5,780 bases of DNA, from NCBI GenBank assembly GCA_030425715.1, contig JAUIAA010000153.1:1-5780 (forward strand). Reading direction: 5' to 3'. A program made the translations under genes and the position numbers. The DNA comes from Bacteroidia bacterium (GTDB lineage: Bacteria; Bacteroidota; Bacteroidia; Flavobacteriales; Flavobacteriaceae). Of this stretch, positions 1 through 5,780 are shown one piece after another; positions within the stretch are counted from its first letter, which is position 1, and the number at the start of each line of letters is the position of its first letter. Below the pieces are notes generated by a model, which searched no databases, had not been told where the DNA came from, and saw only the letters and a list, made by a program, of their open reading frames with translations.

Positions 1-987
1 GTTGAGCATTTCTAATAAAAATTTAGAGTTAAAGCCAATTTGCATATCATCTCCTTCATAACTACATTGTAACCTTTCATCTGCTTTATTGGAGAAATCA
101 ATATCTTCTGCAGATATTTTTAACTCTGTACCCGCCATTTTTAATCGAATTTGGTGCGTAGTTTTACTAGAAAAAATAGAAACTCTTCGTACAGAATTGT
201 AAAATAAGTTTCTTTCTAAGGTTAATTTATTGGGGTTTTCTTTAGGTATAACCGCCTCGTAATTAGGGTATTTTCCGTCAATCAGTCTACAGATCAATAC
301 ACTATCGCCAAAAATAAATTTAGCATTGGTGTCATTGTATTCTATGGTAACATCGTAATCACTTCCCGAAAGGATATTCTTTAGTAAATTCAAAGGTTTT
401 TTAGGCATGATAAACTCTGCCACTTCACTTGCGGTAACATCTTTACGGATATATTTTACCAATTTATGTGCATCTGTAGCAACAAAAGTCAAACCTTCTG
501 TGCTAAATTGAAAAAACACACCGCTCATTACGGGTCTTAAATCATCATTTCCAGATGCGAAAATAGTTTTAGAAATAGCCGTAGCTAAAATATTTCCGGT
601 TAAGTTTGTTTTACTTGGGTTGTCTAGTTCTACTGCTTTAGGAAATTCATCACCATCCGCGTAAGCCAAAGCATATTTACCACTGTTAGAGCTAATTTCA
701 ATGGTGTGATTTTCTTCTACCTTAAAAGTTAAAGGTTGCTCGGGAAAAGTTTTTAAAATATCTAATAAAAGCCGAGCAGGAACGGCAATTGCGCCAGTTT
801 CATCTGCTTCTACTTCTATATTTGTAGTCATCGTAGTTTCTAAATCGGAAGCAGATATTTTTAATTGGTGATCGCTCAACTCAAATAAAAAATTATCGAG
901 TATAGGTAAGGTATTGTTAGCGTTAATAACACCGCCTAAAATTTGAAGTTGCTTTAATAATTGAGAACTAGATACTATAAATTTCAT
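1..987 (-). CDS. dnaN: DNA polymerase III beta subunit (sliding clamp), 3' end cut by window edge
   Basis: This is the replicative sliding clamp, a ring-shaped dimer that encircles DNA and tethers DNA polymerase III and repair factors in the cytoplasm. Reading the minus strand from the ATG at 987-985 gives 329 uninterrupted codons to the left edge. The family is usually about 370 residues, so roughly the last 40, including the C-terminal part of the partner-binding cleft, lie outside. Visible clamp signatures are SDLETTM (residues 47-53), RPVMSGV (151-157), ATDAHKLV (170-177), LIDGKYPNYEAVIP (235-248) and RRVSIFSSKTT (267-277). All three clamp domains are represented, the third incompletely. 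The start is secure because MKFIVSS is the usual clamp N-terminus and no in-frame extension is needed. It is divergent from the deacylase operon, and no dnaA or clear origin lies beside it here. The function is not in doubt. Confidence 0.97.
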   Translation of the reverse strand, partial: MKFIVSSSQLLKQLQILGGVINANNTLPILDNFLFELSDHQLKISASDLETTMTTNIEVEADETGAIAVPARLLLDILKTFPEQPLTFKVEENHTIEISSNSGKYALAYADGDEFPKAVELDNPSKTNLTGNILATAISKTIFASGNDDLRPVMSGVFFQFSTEGLTFVATDAHKLVKYIRKDVTASEVAEFIMPKKPLNLLKNILSGSDYDVTIEYNDTNAKFIFGDSVLICRLIDGKYPNYEAVIPKENPNKLTLERNLFYNSVRRVSIFSSKTTHQIRLKMAGTELKISAEDIDFSNKADERLQCSYEGDDMQIGFNSKFLLEMLN

Positions 988-1040
988 CTAAAATATTTTA
1001 AAAATAATGTATTGACTTTTACCCACAGGTATCAAGAATA

Positions 1041-1048
1041 CAAATATA
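1041..1048 (-). promoter_or_regulatory. Putative dnaN promoter -7 box
   Basis: The minus strand reads TATATTTG, a perfect match to the Bacteroidota -7 consensus TAnnTTTG, 53 bases before the dnaN ATG. A clear TTTG -33 element at the usual distance is missing; that position is an A/T run lying inside the palindrome at 1058-1112. Transcription would start a few bases downstream and give a leader of roughly 45 bases. The leader has no evident Shine-Dalgarno sequence. Just before the start codon it contains a perfect 12-bp palindrome, TAAAATATTTTA (989-1000), which may only reflect AT-richness. Confidence 0.5.
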
Positions 1049-1057
1049 TTATTTAAA

Positions 1058-1112
1058 CCATAACATAAAAAATAAAATGATTCATTTTATGAACCATTTT
1101 ATTATGTTAAGG
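1058..1112. repeat. Long imperfect palindrome in the divergent promoter region
   Basis: The outer arms pair 1058-1066 with 1104-1112, with a single A/A mismatch at 1060/1110. Four unpaired A bases (1067-1070) follow on the left. The inner arms AATAAAATG (1071-1079) and CATTTTATT (1095-1103) pair perfectly. One mismatch (1080/1094) follows, then TTCAT (1081-1085) pairs with ATGAA (1089-1093) around a TTT loop. That is about 22 pairs in 55 bases. CATTTTAT occurs twice (1083-1090 and 1095-1102), so the left arm ATAAAATG has two possible partners. It lies between two divergent promoters and overlaps the expected -33 region of dnaN. An operator for a dimeric regulator is the simplest reading. A small mobile-repeat remnant or a chance AT-rich palindrome is also possible. 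Confidence 0.6.
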
Positions 1113-1148
1113 TTTTCTTAACACACTTATTTAACGATTTTTATTTTA

Positions 1149-1156
1149 TAGATTTG
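1149..1156 (+). promoter_or_regulatory. Putative promoter -7 box of the deacylase operon
   Basis: TAGATTTG matches the Bacteroidota -7 consensus TAnnTTTG exactly and ends 24 bases before the ATG at 1181. No convincing TTTG -33 element is seen about 20 bases upstream, where the sequence is ACACACTTATTTAACG. Expected transcription start is near 1162, giving a short A-rich leader of under 20 bases. The box overlaps the alternative TTG start at 1154, which argues against that TTG as the translation start. Confidence 0.5.
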
Positions 1157-1180
1157 TTTTTGTACTTTCTAAAAAACACA

Positions 1181-3691
1181 ATGAAAAAAATACTTGCCAC
1201 CGTTGCCCTTTCGGTAATCTTTATCCAAGCTTTAATTGCACAACAGCCCAAAAAGATTAGTAGTAGTGAGATTTACCAATCTATTAAAAAACTGAACTTT
1301 TTGGGATCTGCCTTGTATATTGCTGCGCATCCAGATGATGAAAATACCAGATTGATTTCTTATTTGTCTAATGAGGTACATGCCAGAACTGCTTATCTAT
1401 CTCTAACTCGTGGAGATGGAGGACAAAATTTAATTGGACCAGAAATAAGAGAGTTGCTAGGTGTAATTCGAACCAATGAGTTATTAAAAGCTAGAGAAGT
1501 GGATGGTGGAGAACAATTTTTTTCTAGGGCTAATGATTTTGGATATTCTAAACACCCCAATGAAACACTACAGATTTGGAATAAAGAAGAGGTGCTGAGT
1601 GATGCTGTAAAAATTATAAGAGAATTTCAACCAGATGTTATTATCAATAGATTTGACGCCAATTCAGCAGGCAGAACACATGGCCACCATACTTCTTCTG
1701 CAATGATTAGCAATGAAGCTTTTGATTTAGCTGCAAATACGGATTACCAAGTAAATAATTTAAAACCTTGGAAACCTAGAAGGCTATTTTACAATATTTC
1801 TTGGTGGTCTTATGGCAGTAAAGAAAAATTTAACAAAGCAGATAAATCTAAAATGCTATCGGTAAATACAGGTACATATTACCCCTGGAATGGGTTGTCA
1901 AATACAGAAGTTGCTTCATTAAGTAGAAGTATGCATAAATCCCAGGGGTTTGGTAGTACAGGTACAAGAGGAGATGAATTGGAGTATTTGCAACTTTTGA
2001 AAGGCGATATGCCAAAAAATGGTTTATTCGATGGAATCAATACCACTTGGACTAGAATAAAAGGGGGAGATAAAATTGGTGCTATTTTAAATGATGTAGC
2101 ACTTAATTTTGATTTTAAAAATCCAGCTTTAAGTATTCCTGATTTGGTAAAGGCTTATAATTTGATTCAAAAATTAGAGAATGAGTATTGGAGAAATTTT
2201 AAAACCGAGCAAATTAAAGAAATTATTGCAGCCTGTGCTGGATTGTATTTAGAAGGCAAAACAAATTCTGCTTATGCCACGGCTAATGATAAAGTGACAC
2301 TAAGCGTGGAAGTGATTAATAGAAGCGATGCGAAAATCACTTTGGAGAAAATGGAGGTCTTACCAGAAGGTAAAATCAAAAAAGTAAATAAAAATTTGGT
2401 AAATAATAAAGGGTTTGAAGATAAACAAGAAATTCATATTTCAGATAAATTAGATTATACCAGCCCATATTGGTTAAATGAAGAAGCCAGCTTAGGGATG
2501 TATCATGTAAAGGATAAAGCTATAATTGGTTCCCCGTTAAGTATTCCGCAGTTAAAAATTGTTTTTCATTTGGTAATTGATAATACCCCAATCCAGTTTG
2601 AAAAAAATATTGTGTATAAATATAATGATCCTGTAAAAGGAGAAGTGTACCAACCCTTTGCAATTGTACCAGCTGTCGCCGCAACCGTAAAGGCAAATGT
2701 GGTAATTTTTAATGATGCCAAAGCTAAAGAAATTCCTGTAAAGGTTAAAAGTTTTAAGGCAAATACAACTGGAGAGGTTACTTTAAAAACGCCAAAAGGA
2801 TGGAAGATTGAACCTGTAAAAAAAACATTTCATATCCAAGAAAAAGGAGGGGAAGAGTTGGTCACTTTTTATGTTACACCAACTACTGAAGAGAGTGAGG
2901 GTTATATACAGCCCATTGTTACTTATAAGGGTAATATCTATAAAAACAGTGTAATAGATATGAATTACGATCATATTCCACAACAAAAAATAGTGTTACC
3001 TGCAAAAGCGAAAGTAGTTAGGCTCGATTTAAAGACCAGAGGTAAAAATATAGCTTATATTGAAGGAGCTGGAGATGAGGTTCCTGAAAGTTTAATGCAA
3101 ATAGGATATAATGTAGATAAGATAGCGTCTCAAGATATTTCGGAAAATAGTTTAAAAAAATATGATGCAGTAATCGTTGGAATTAGAGCATATAATACCC
3201 TAAACGATTTAAAATTTAAACAAGATTTACTATTCAATTTTGTGTACAAAGGGGGCAACATGATTGTACAATACAATACGAGCCACGCTTTAAAAATCAA
3301 CGGCAATTTAGCTCCTTATGCATTAGATTTATCTAGAGATAGGGTAACAGATGAAAACGCTAAGGTATCATTTATTGATCCAGAAAATGAATTGTTAAAT
3401 TACCCAAATAAAATTTCTAATAAAGATTTTGTAGGTTGGGTACAAGAGAGAGGTTTGTATTTTCCAAACAATTGGGACAAAGAATTTACCCCTGTTTTAT
3501 CTATGCACGACGAGGGTGAAAAGCCAAAAGAGGGAAGTTTACTCATTGCAAAATATGGCAAAGGAAATTATATTTATACTGGACTATCCTTTTTTAGAGA
3601 ATTACCTGCAGGTGTGCCAGGAGCTTATAAATTATTTGCCAATATGATTTCTGTTGGTAAAAATAAAACTGAAGAAAAAATTAAAAAGTAA
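1181..3691 (+). CDS. Exported PIG-L/LmbE-family deacetylase with Ig-like and GATase1-like C-terminal regions
   Basis: This is a probable zinc-dependent N-deacylase of the PIG-L family, which includes MshB and GlcNAc-PI deacetylases acting on N-acyl amino sugars. The start chosen is the ATG at 1181 (836 residues): it is followed directly by a signal peptide (MKKILATVALSVIFIQALIA, then QQ), while the frame's upstream TTG at 1154 would add nine residues and overlap a promoter box. There is no lipobox cysteine, so a soluble periplasmic protein is likely. The catalytic domain spans about residues 35-300. AHPDDE (49-54) supplies the expected zinc ligands His50 and Asp53 and the base Asp52, and HGHH (167-170) gives the H-x-x-H motif with the third ligand, probably His170. 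Residues about 365-600 look like two beta-rich Ig-like segments, the second NEW3-like. Residues about 612-825 resemble a ThuA/GATase1-like fold (YDAVIVGIRAYN at 661-672; GGNMIVQYN at 691-699). The enzyme class is well supported; the substrate is unknown. It leads the operon with a small membrane protein and a symporter. Confidence 0.9.
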   Translation: MKKILATVALSVIFIQALIAQQPKKISSSEIYQSIKKLNFLGSALYIAAHPDDENTRLISYLSNEVHARTAYLSLTRGDGGQNLIGPEIRELLGVIRTNELLKAREVDGGEQFFSRANDFGYSKHPNETLQIWNKEEVLSDAVKIIREFQPDVIINRFDANSAGRTHGHHTSSAMISNEAFDLAANTDYQVNNLKPWKPRRLFYNISWWSYGSKEKFNKADKSKMLSVNTGTYYPWNGLSNTEVASLSRSMHKSQGFGSTGTRGDELEYLQLLKGDMPKNGLFDGINTTWTRIKGGDKIGAILNDVALNFDFKNPALSIPDLVKAYNLIQKLENEYWRNFKTEQIKEIIAACAGLYLEGKTNSAYATANDKVTLSVEVINRSDAKITLEKMEVLPEGKIKKVNKNLVNNKGFEDKQEIHISDKLDYTSPYWLNEEASLGMYHVKDKAIIGSPLSIPQLKIVFHLVIDNTPIQFEKNIVYKYNDPVKGEVYQPFAIVPAVAATVKANVVIFNDAKAKEIPVKVKSFKANTTGEVTLKTPKGWKIEPVKKTFHIQEKGGEELVTFYVTPTTEESEGYIQPIVTYKGNIYKNSVIDMNYDHIPQQKIVLPAKAKVVRLDLKTRGKNIAYIEGAGDEVPESLMQIGYNVDKIASQDISENSLKKYDAVIVGIRAYNTLNDLKFKQDLLFNFVYKGGNMIVQYNTSHALKINGNLAPYALDLSRDRVTDENAKVSFIDPENELLNYPNKISNKDFVGWVQERGLYFPNNWDKEFTPVLSMHDEGEKPKEGSLLIAKYGKGNYIYTGLSFFRELPAGVPGAYKLFANMISVGKNKTEEKIKK

Positions 3692-3692
3692 G

Positions 3693-3809
3693 ATGAATTT
3701 ACCTGACAAACCTAAATTATGGAAATGGAGTAAGCTATTTACCGTTTTGCTTCTAGCCAATTTGCTTTACATTATTTTGTTTTACCTACTCATGCTAAAA
3801 TTCAATTAA
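3693..3809 (+). CDS. Small single-span membrane protein (38 aa), unrecognised
   Basis: A short complete ORF fills almost the whole gap between the deacylase and symporter genes. Its ATG lies 1 base past the deacylase TAA, and its TAA ends 3 bases before the symporter ATG. The protein begins MNLPDKPKLWKWSKLF, a short basic and tryptophan-containing head, and continues into one hydrophobic helix (about residues 15-35, rich in Leu, Ile, Tyr and Phe) with the tail KFN. Basic residues before the helix predict the N-terminus inside and the C-terminus in the periplasm. Tight coupling on both sides, an uninterrupted frame and a sensible membrane layout suggest a real gene. Small membrane partners are known for other SSS transporters (YhdT with PanF, YjcH with ActP), but those are longer and I see no similarity. 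A subunit role for the symporter is inference. The alternative is a chance frame in a short intergenic spacer. Confidence 0.75.
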   Translation: MNLPDKPKLWKWSKLFTVLLLANLLYIILFYLLMLKFN

Positions 3810-3812
3810 ATT

Positions 3813-5495
3813 ATGGCTAATTTAGATTGGATTGTACTATTATCTACTTTGAATTTTATCGTTGCTTATGGCGCATGGAAAACCAAAGGAAGTAAAAATG
3901 TGCAAGATTTTATCAAGGGAGGCAACGAATCTAAATGGTGGACCATAGGTCTTTCCGTGATGGCAACACAGGCTAGTGCCATAACTTTTCTTTCCACTCC
4001 CGGACAAGCTTTTCATAGCGGAATGGGATTTGTACAGTTTTATTTTGGATTGCCAATTGCCATGGTTATTATTTGTATGGTTTTTATCCCAATTTATCAT
4101 CGGTTAAATGTATATACCGCATACGAGTATTTAGAAGGTCGATTCGATTTAAAAACGAGAACCTTGGCGGCCATTTTATTTTTAGTACAAAGAGGGTTGG
4201 CCGCAGGAATTACCATCTTTGCTCCCGCCATTATATTGTCGGCAGTTTTAGGATGGAATTTAATTTATTTAAATGTAATTATTGGTTTTCTTGTAATTGC
4301 TTACACGGTTTCTGGAGGGACAAAAGCAGTTAGTGTAACGCAAAAGCAGCAAATGGCAATTATTTTTATTGGTATGTTTGCGGCTTTCTTTATAATTTTA
4401 GATTACTTACCTAATGATATCACTTTTACCAAGGCTTTAGCAATAGCAGGAGCAAGCGGTAAAATGGAAATTTTAGATTTTTCCTTTGACTTAAATAATA
4501 GGTATACCGTTTGGACAGGTATTACAGGAGGAACTTTTTTAATGTTGTCTTATTTTGGTACAGATCAATCTCAGGTGCAAAGATATTTGTCTGGTAAGTC
4601 GGTAAGAGAAAGTCAATTAGGATTGATATTTAACGGATTTTTAAAAATTCCTATGCAGTTTTTCATTTTATTGGTAGGAGTTATGGTTTTTGTATTCTAT
4701 CAGTTCAATAGCTCACCTGTTAACTTTAATCCTGCAGCAACCGCATCGGTAAAAAATTCTGCTTACGCGGAGGAATATGCTCAGTTAGAAGCTAAACATC
4801 ATGAAATTGAAAAATTATTAAAAGAAGCACAGTTTGCCTTAATAAAAGATAAGGAGAATGATAAGATAATTGAGAATATTAGTGCACTTAACACTGCACA
4901 AATTAAAAACAGAGAAGCAGCCAAGGAGGTGATATTAAAAGCAGATAGCACCCAAGAAACCAATGATAAGGATTATGTATTTATACACTTTATTTTACAT
5001 AATTTACCAAAGGGGTTGGTAGGTTTGTTGTTGGCAGTAATATTATCGGCTGCTATGTCGTCCACCGCATCTGAGTTAAATGCTTTAGCATCTACCACTA
5101 CAATTGATTTGTACCAAAGAAACGTAAAGGTTAAGAAATCTCCAACCCACTTTGTAAAAATGACCAAGTGGTTTACTCTTTTTTGGGGATTACTAGCTAT
5201 AGCCTTTGCCAGTGTTGCCAGTTTGTTTGATAATTTAATTCAGCTGGTAAATATTATTGGCTCCATTTTTTACGGTAATATTTTGGGAATATTTCTTTTG
5301 GCATTTTTTATAAAAGTAGTAAAAGGAAGAGCAGTTTTTATAGCTGCTATTATTACTCAAGCCATTATTATTGGAGTTTATTTTATGGATGTGTTACCAT
5401 ATTTATGGTTAAACTTGTTGGGCTGTGTATTGGTAATGCTGATTGCATATTTGATACAGATTATTATGCCAAATGCACCAGAAGAAAGGGTATAA
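3813..5495 (+). CDS. Sodium:solute symporter (SSS family), substrate unknown
   Basis: This is an inner-membrane secondary transporter that couples solute uptake to the sodium gradient. The 560 residues show about 13 hydrophobic segments (near 4-21, 43-62, 73-95, 118-145, 150-167, 181-198, 233-250, 272-297, 388-415, 452-470, 476-500, 507-525 and 530-551), the SSS layout with a LeuT-type core. Family marks are SGGTKAVSVTQ (167-177), DQSQVQRYLSGKS (251-263) and AAMSSTASELNALAS (413-427). Ser416-Ser417 align with the Na2-site pair of PutP and vSGLT. Two oddities stand out. A hydrophilic, helix-prone insertion of about 90 residues (298-387) lies between segments 8 and 9, predicted periplasmic. Also, Gln177 replaces the Asp usual in the TDxxQ motif (Asp187 in PutP, Asp189 in vSGLT). 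The start ATG at 3813 follows the small gene's stop by 3 bases, implying translational coupling. Substrate specificity cannot be assigned; the upstream deacylase hints at a sugar-like or amino-sugar-like product. Confidence 0.93.
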   Translation: MANLDWIVLLSTLNFIVAYGAWKTKGSKNVQDFIKGGNESKWWTIGLSVMATQASAITFLSTPGQAFHSGMGFVQFYFGLPIAMVIICMVFIPIYHRLNVYTAYEYLEGRFDLKTRTLAAILFLVQRGLAAGITIFAPAIILSAVLGWNLIYLNVIIGFLVIAYTVSGGTKAVSVTQKQQMAIIFIGMFAAFFIILDYLPNDITFTKALAIAGASGKMEILDFSFDLNNRYTVWTGITGGTFLMLSYFGTDQSQVQRYLSGKSVRESQLGLIFNGFLKIPMQFFILLVGVMVFVFYQFNSSPVNFNPAATASVKNSAYAEEYAQLEAKHHEIEKLLKEAQFALIKDKENDKIIENISALNTAQIKNREAAKEVILKADSTQETNDKDYVFIHFILHNLPKGLVGLLLAVILSAAMSSTASELNALASTTTIDLYQRNVKVKKSPTHFVKMTKWFTLFWGLLAIAFASVASLFDNLIQLVNIIGSIFYGNILGIFLLAFFIKVVKGRAVFIAAIITQAIIIGVYFMDVLPYLWLNLLGCVLVMLIAYLIQIIMPNAPEERV

Positions 5496-5527
5496 AAAAG
5501 CCCTTAATCATGTAATTAAGGACTTTT
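5496..5527. terminator. Bidirectional intrinsic terminator between convergent genes
   Basis: AAAAGCCCTTAAT (5496-5508) pairs with ATTAAGGACTTTT (5515-5527) around the loop CATGTA, with 12 pairs and one C/A mismatch at 5501/5522. It begins directly after the symporter TAA and ends 20 bases beyond the DUF2911 stop on the other strand. In minus-strand RNA the mismatch becomes a G-U wobble and the hairpin is followed by a U-rich run (CUUUUUUAUA), so it may end transcription from the DUF2911 side at least as well as from the operon side. Confidence 0.8.
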
Positions 5528-5547
5528 ATAAAATATTTAAAAGCTAA

Positions 5548-5780
5548 TTATTCCACAGGGATACTAATTCTTGCTTTGTCCCAAGCAAAATCAATGCTTG
5601 CATCTGTAACATTATATTCTAATATTTCCTGCGTGTCATTAGCAAATTTTGGTGCTAAATCAACTCTTAAAGCATCATCTTTTTCTTTATAGGCGTATGC
5701 ACCCCATCCATCATTTTTCTTGTTAAAAATGATAGTCCAATTGCCAGACTCATTTGGTATCATAAAGAAACCGTATTTAC
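5548..5780 (-). CDS. DUF2911 family protein, C-terminal part (5' end beyond window)
   Basis: The minus-strand frame ends at TAA (5550-5548) and stays open to the right edge, giving 76 whole codons. The Met at 5763-5761 is internal: the frame continues upstream as KYGFF before MIPNE, so the true start lies outside. Diagnostic features are the IPxExxNWTIIFNK-like strand followed by GWGAYAYKEKDDALRV, the conserved block of DUF2911 proteins, and a closing beta segment with WDKARISIPVE. Members in Bacteroidota are commonly exported proteins of about 170-290 residues and have no established function. The signal peptide, if any, would be in the missing part. It converges on the symporter gene and shares the terminator between them, so it is not part of that operon. 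Confidence 0.85.
   Translation of the reverse strand, partial: KYGFFMIPNESGNWTIIFNKKNDGWGAYAYKEKDDALRVDLAPKFANDTQEILEYNVTDASIDFAWDKARISIPVE

Noticed and set aside
1019..1027. TTACCCACA resembles a DnaA box (one mismatch to TTATCCACA) in the dnaN leader
   Set aside because: It is a single inexact 9-mer with no cluster of boxes, no dnaA and no unwinding element arranged as in an origin; a chance match is likely.
1058..1120. Palindrome read as an intrinsic terminator (right arm followed by TTTTCTT)
   Set aside because: Both flanking genes point away from it, so no transcript is available to end unless an unseen small RNA starts inside the region; the stem is also mostly A-T.
2783..2986. Minus-strand ORF of 67 codons inside the deacylase gene
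   Set aside because: It lies wholly within a well-supported coding region, has no recognisable domain and no promoter context, and has the composition expected of an antisense shadow.
3840..4100. Minus-strand ORF of 86 codons inside the symporter gene
   Set aside because: It is antisense to the conserved transmembrane segments of the symporter and shows no family features.
4073..4333. Plus-strand ORF of 86 codons in another frame of the symporter gene
   Set aside because: It is an out-of-frame reading of conserved SSS sequence; the symporter frame is continuous across it, so no frameshift is implied.
4973..5167. Minus-strand ORF of 64 codons opposite the symporter's Na2-site region
   Set aside because: It is a shadow of a strongly conserved coding segment and has no supporting signals.
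5548..5763. Complete 71-residue protein starting at the Met at 5763
   Set aside because: The frame stays open upstream to the window edge with family-like residues (KYGFF before the Met), so this Met is internal to a longer DUF2911 protein.

Overview
The window looks like chromosomal DNA from a member of the Flavobacteriia (Bacteroidota), probably Flavobacteriaceae. It is strongly AT-rich, uses A-rich leaders without clear Shine-Dalgarno sequences, carries TAnnTTTG-type -7 promoter boxes, and encodes proteins typical of that class (a DUF2911 protein and a very large secreted PIG-L protein). The genus cannot be named from the sequence alone. I see no sign of recent transfer: no integrase, transposase, tRNA, CRISPR array or compositional break.

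Layout. (1) Positions 1-987, minus strand: the first 329 codons of dnaN, the DNA polymerase III sliding clamp; its C-terminal end runs off the left edge. (2) Positions 988-1180: a divergent control region with a -7 box for each direction and, between them, a 55-bp imperfect palindrome that can fold into a hairpin of about 22 pairs. (3) Positions 1181-5495, plus strand: a tight three-gene operon. It encodes an exported 836-residue PIG-L/LmbE-type zinc deacylase with Ig-like and GATase1-like C-terminal regions, then a 38-residue single-span membrane protein (3693-3809), then a 560-residue sodium:solute symporter. The small gene starts 1 base after the deacylase stop and ends 3 bases before the symporter start. 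(4) Positions 5496-5527: a hairpin terminator that can serve both strands. (5) Positions 5548-5780, minus strand: the C-terminal part of a DUF2911 protein, convergent with the operon.

How the genes may work together (inference). The deacylase is probably periplasmic and could trim an N-acylated, probably amino-sugar-like compound. The symporter would then bring the product, or a related solute, across the inner membrane using the sodium gradient. The small membrane protein is placed as a companion subunit would be, as in other SSS systems with small partners (YhdT beside PanF, YjcH beside ActP). The substrate cannot be read from the sequence. dnaN and the DUF2911 gene are probably only neighbours.

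The best candidates for something undescribed are the 38-residue protein, the deacylase/small protein/symporter unit as a whole, and the palindrome between the divergent promoters.
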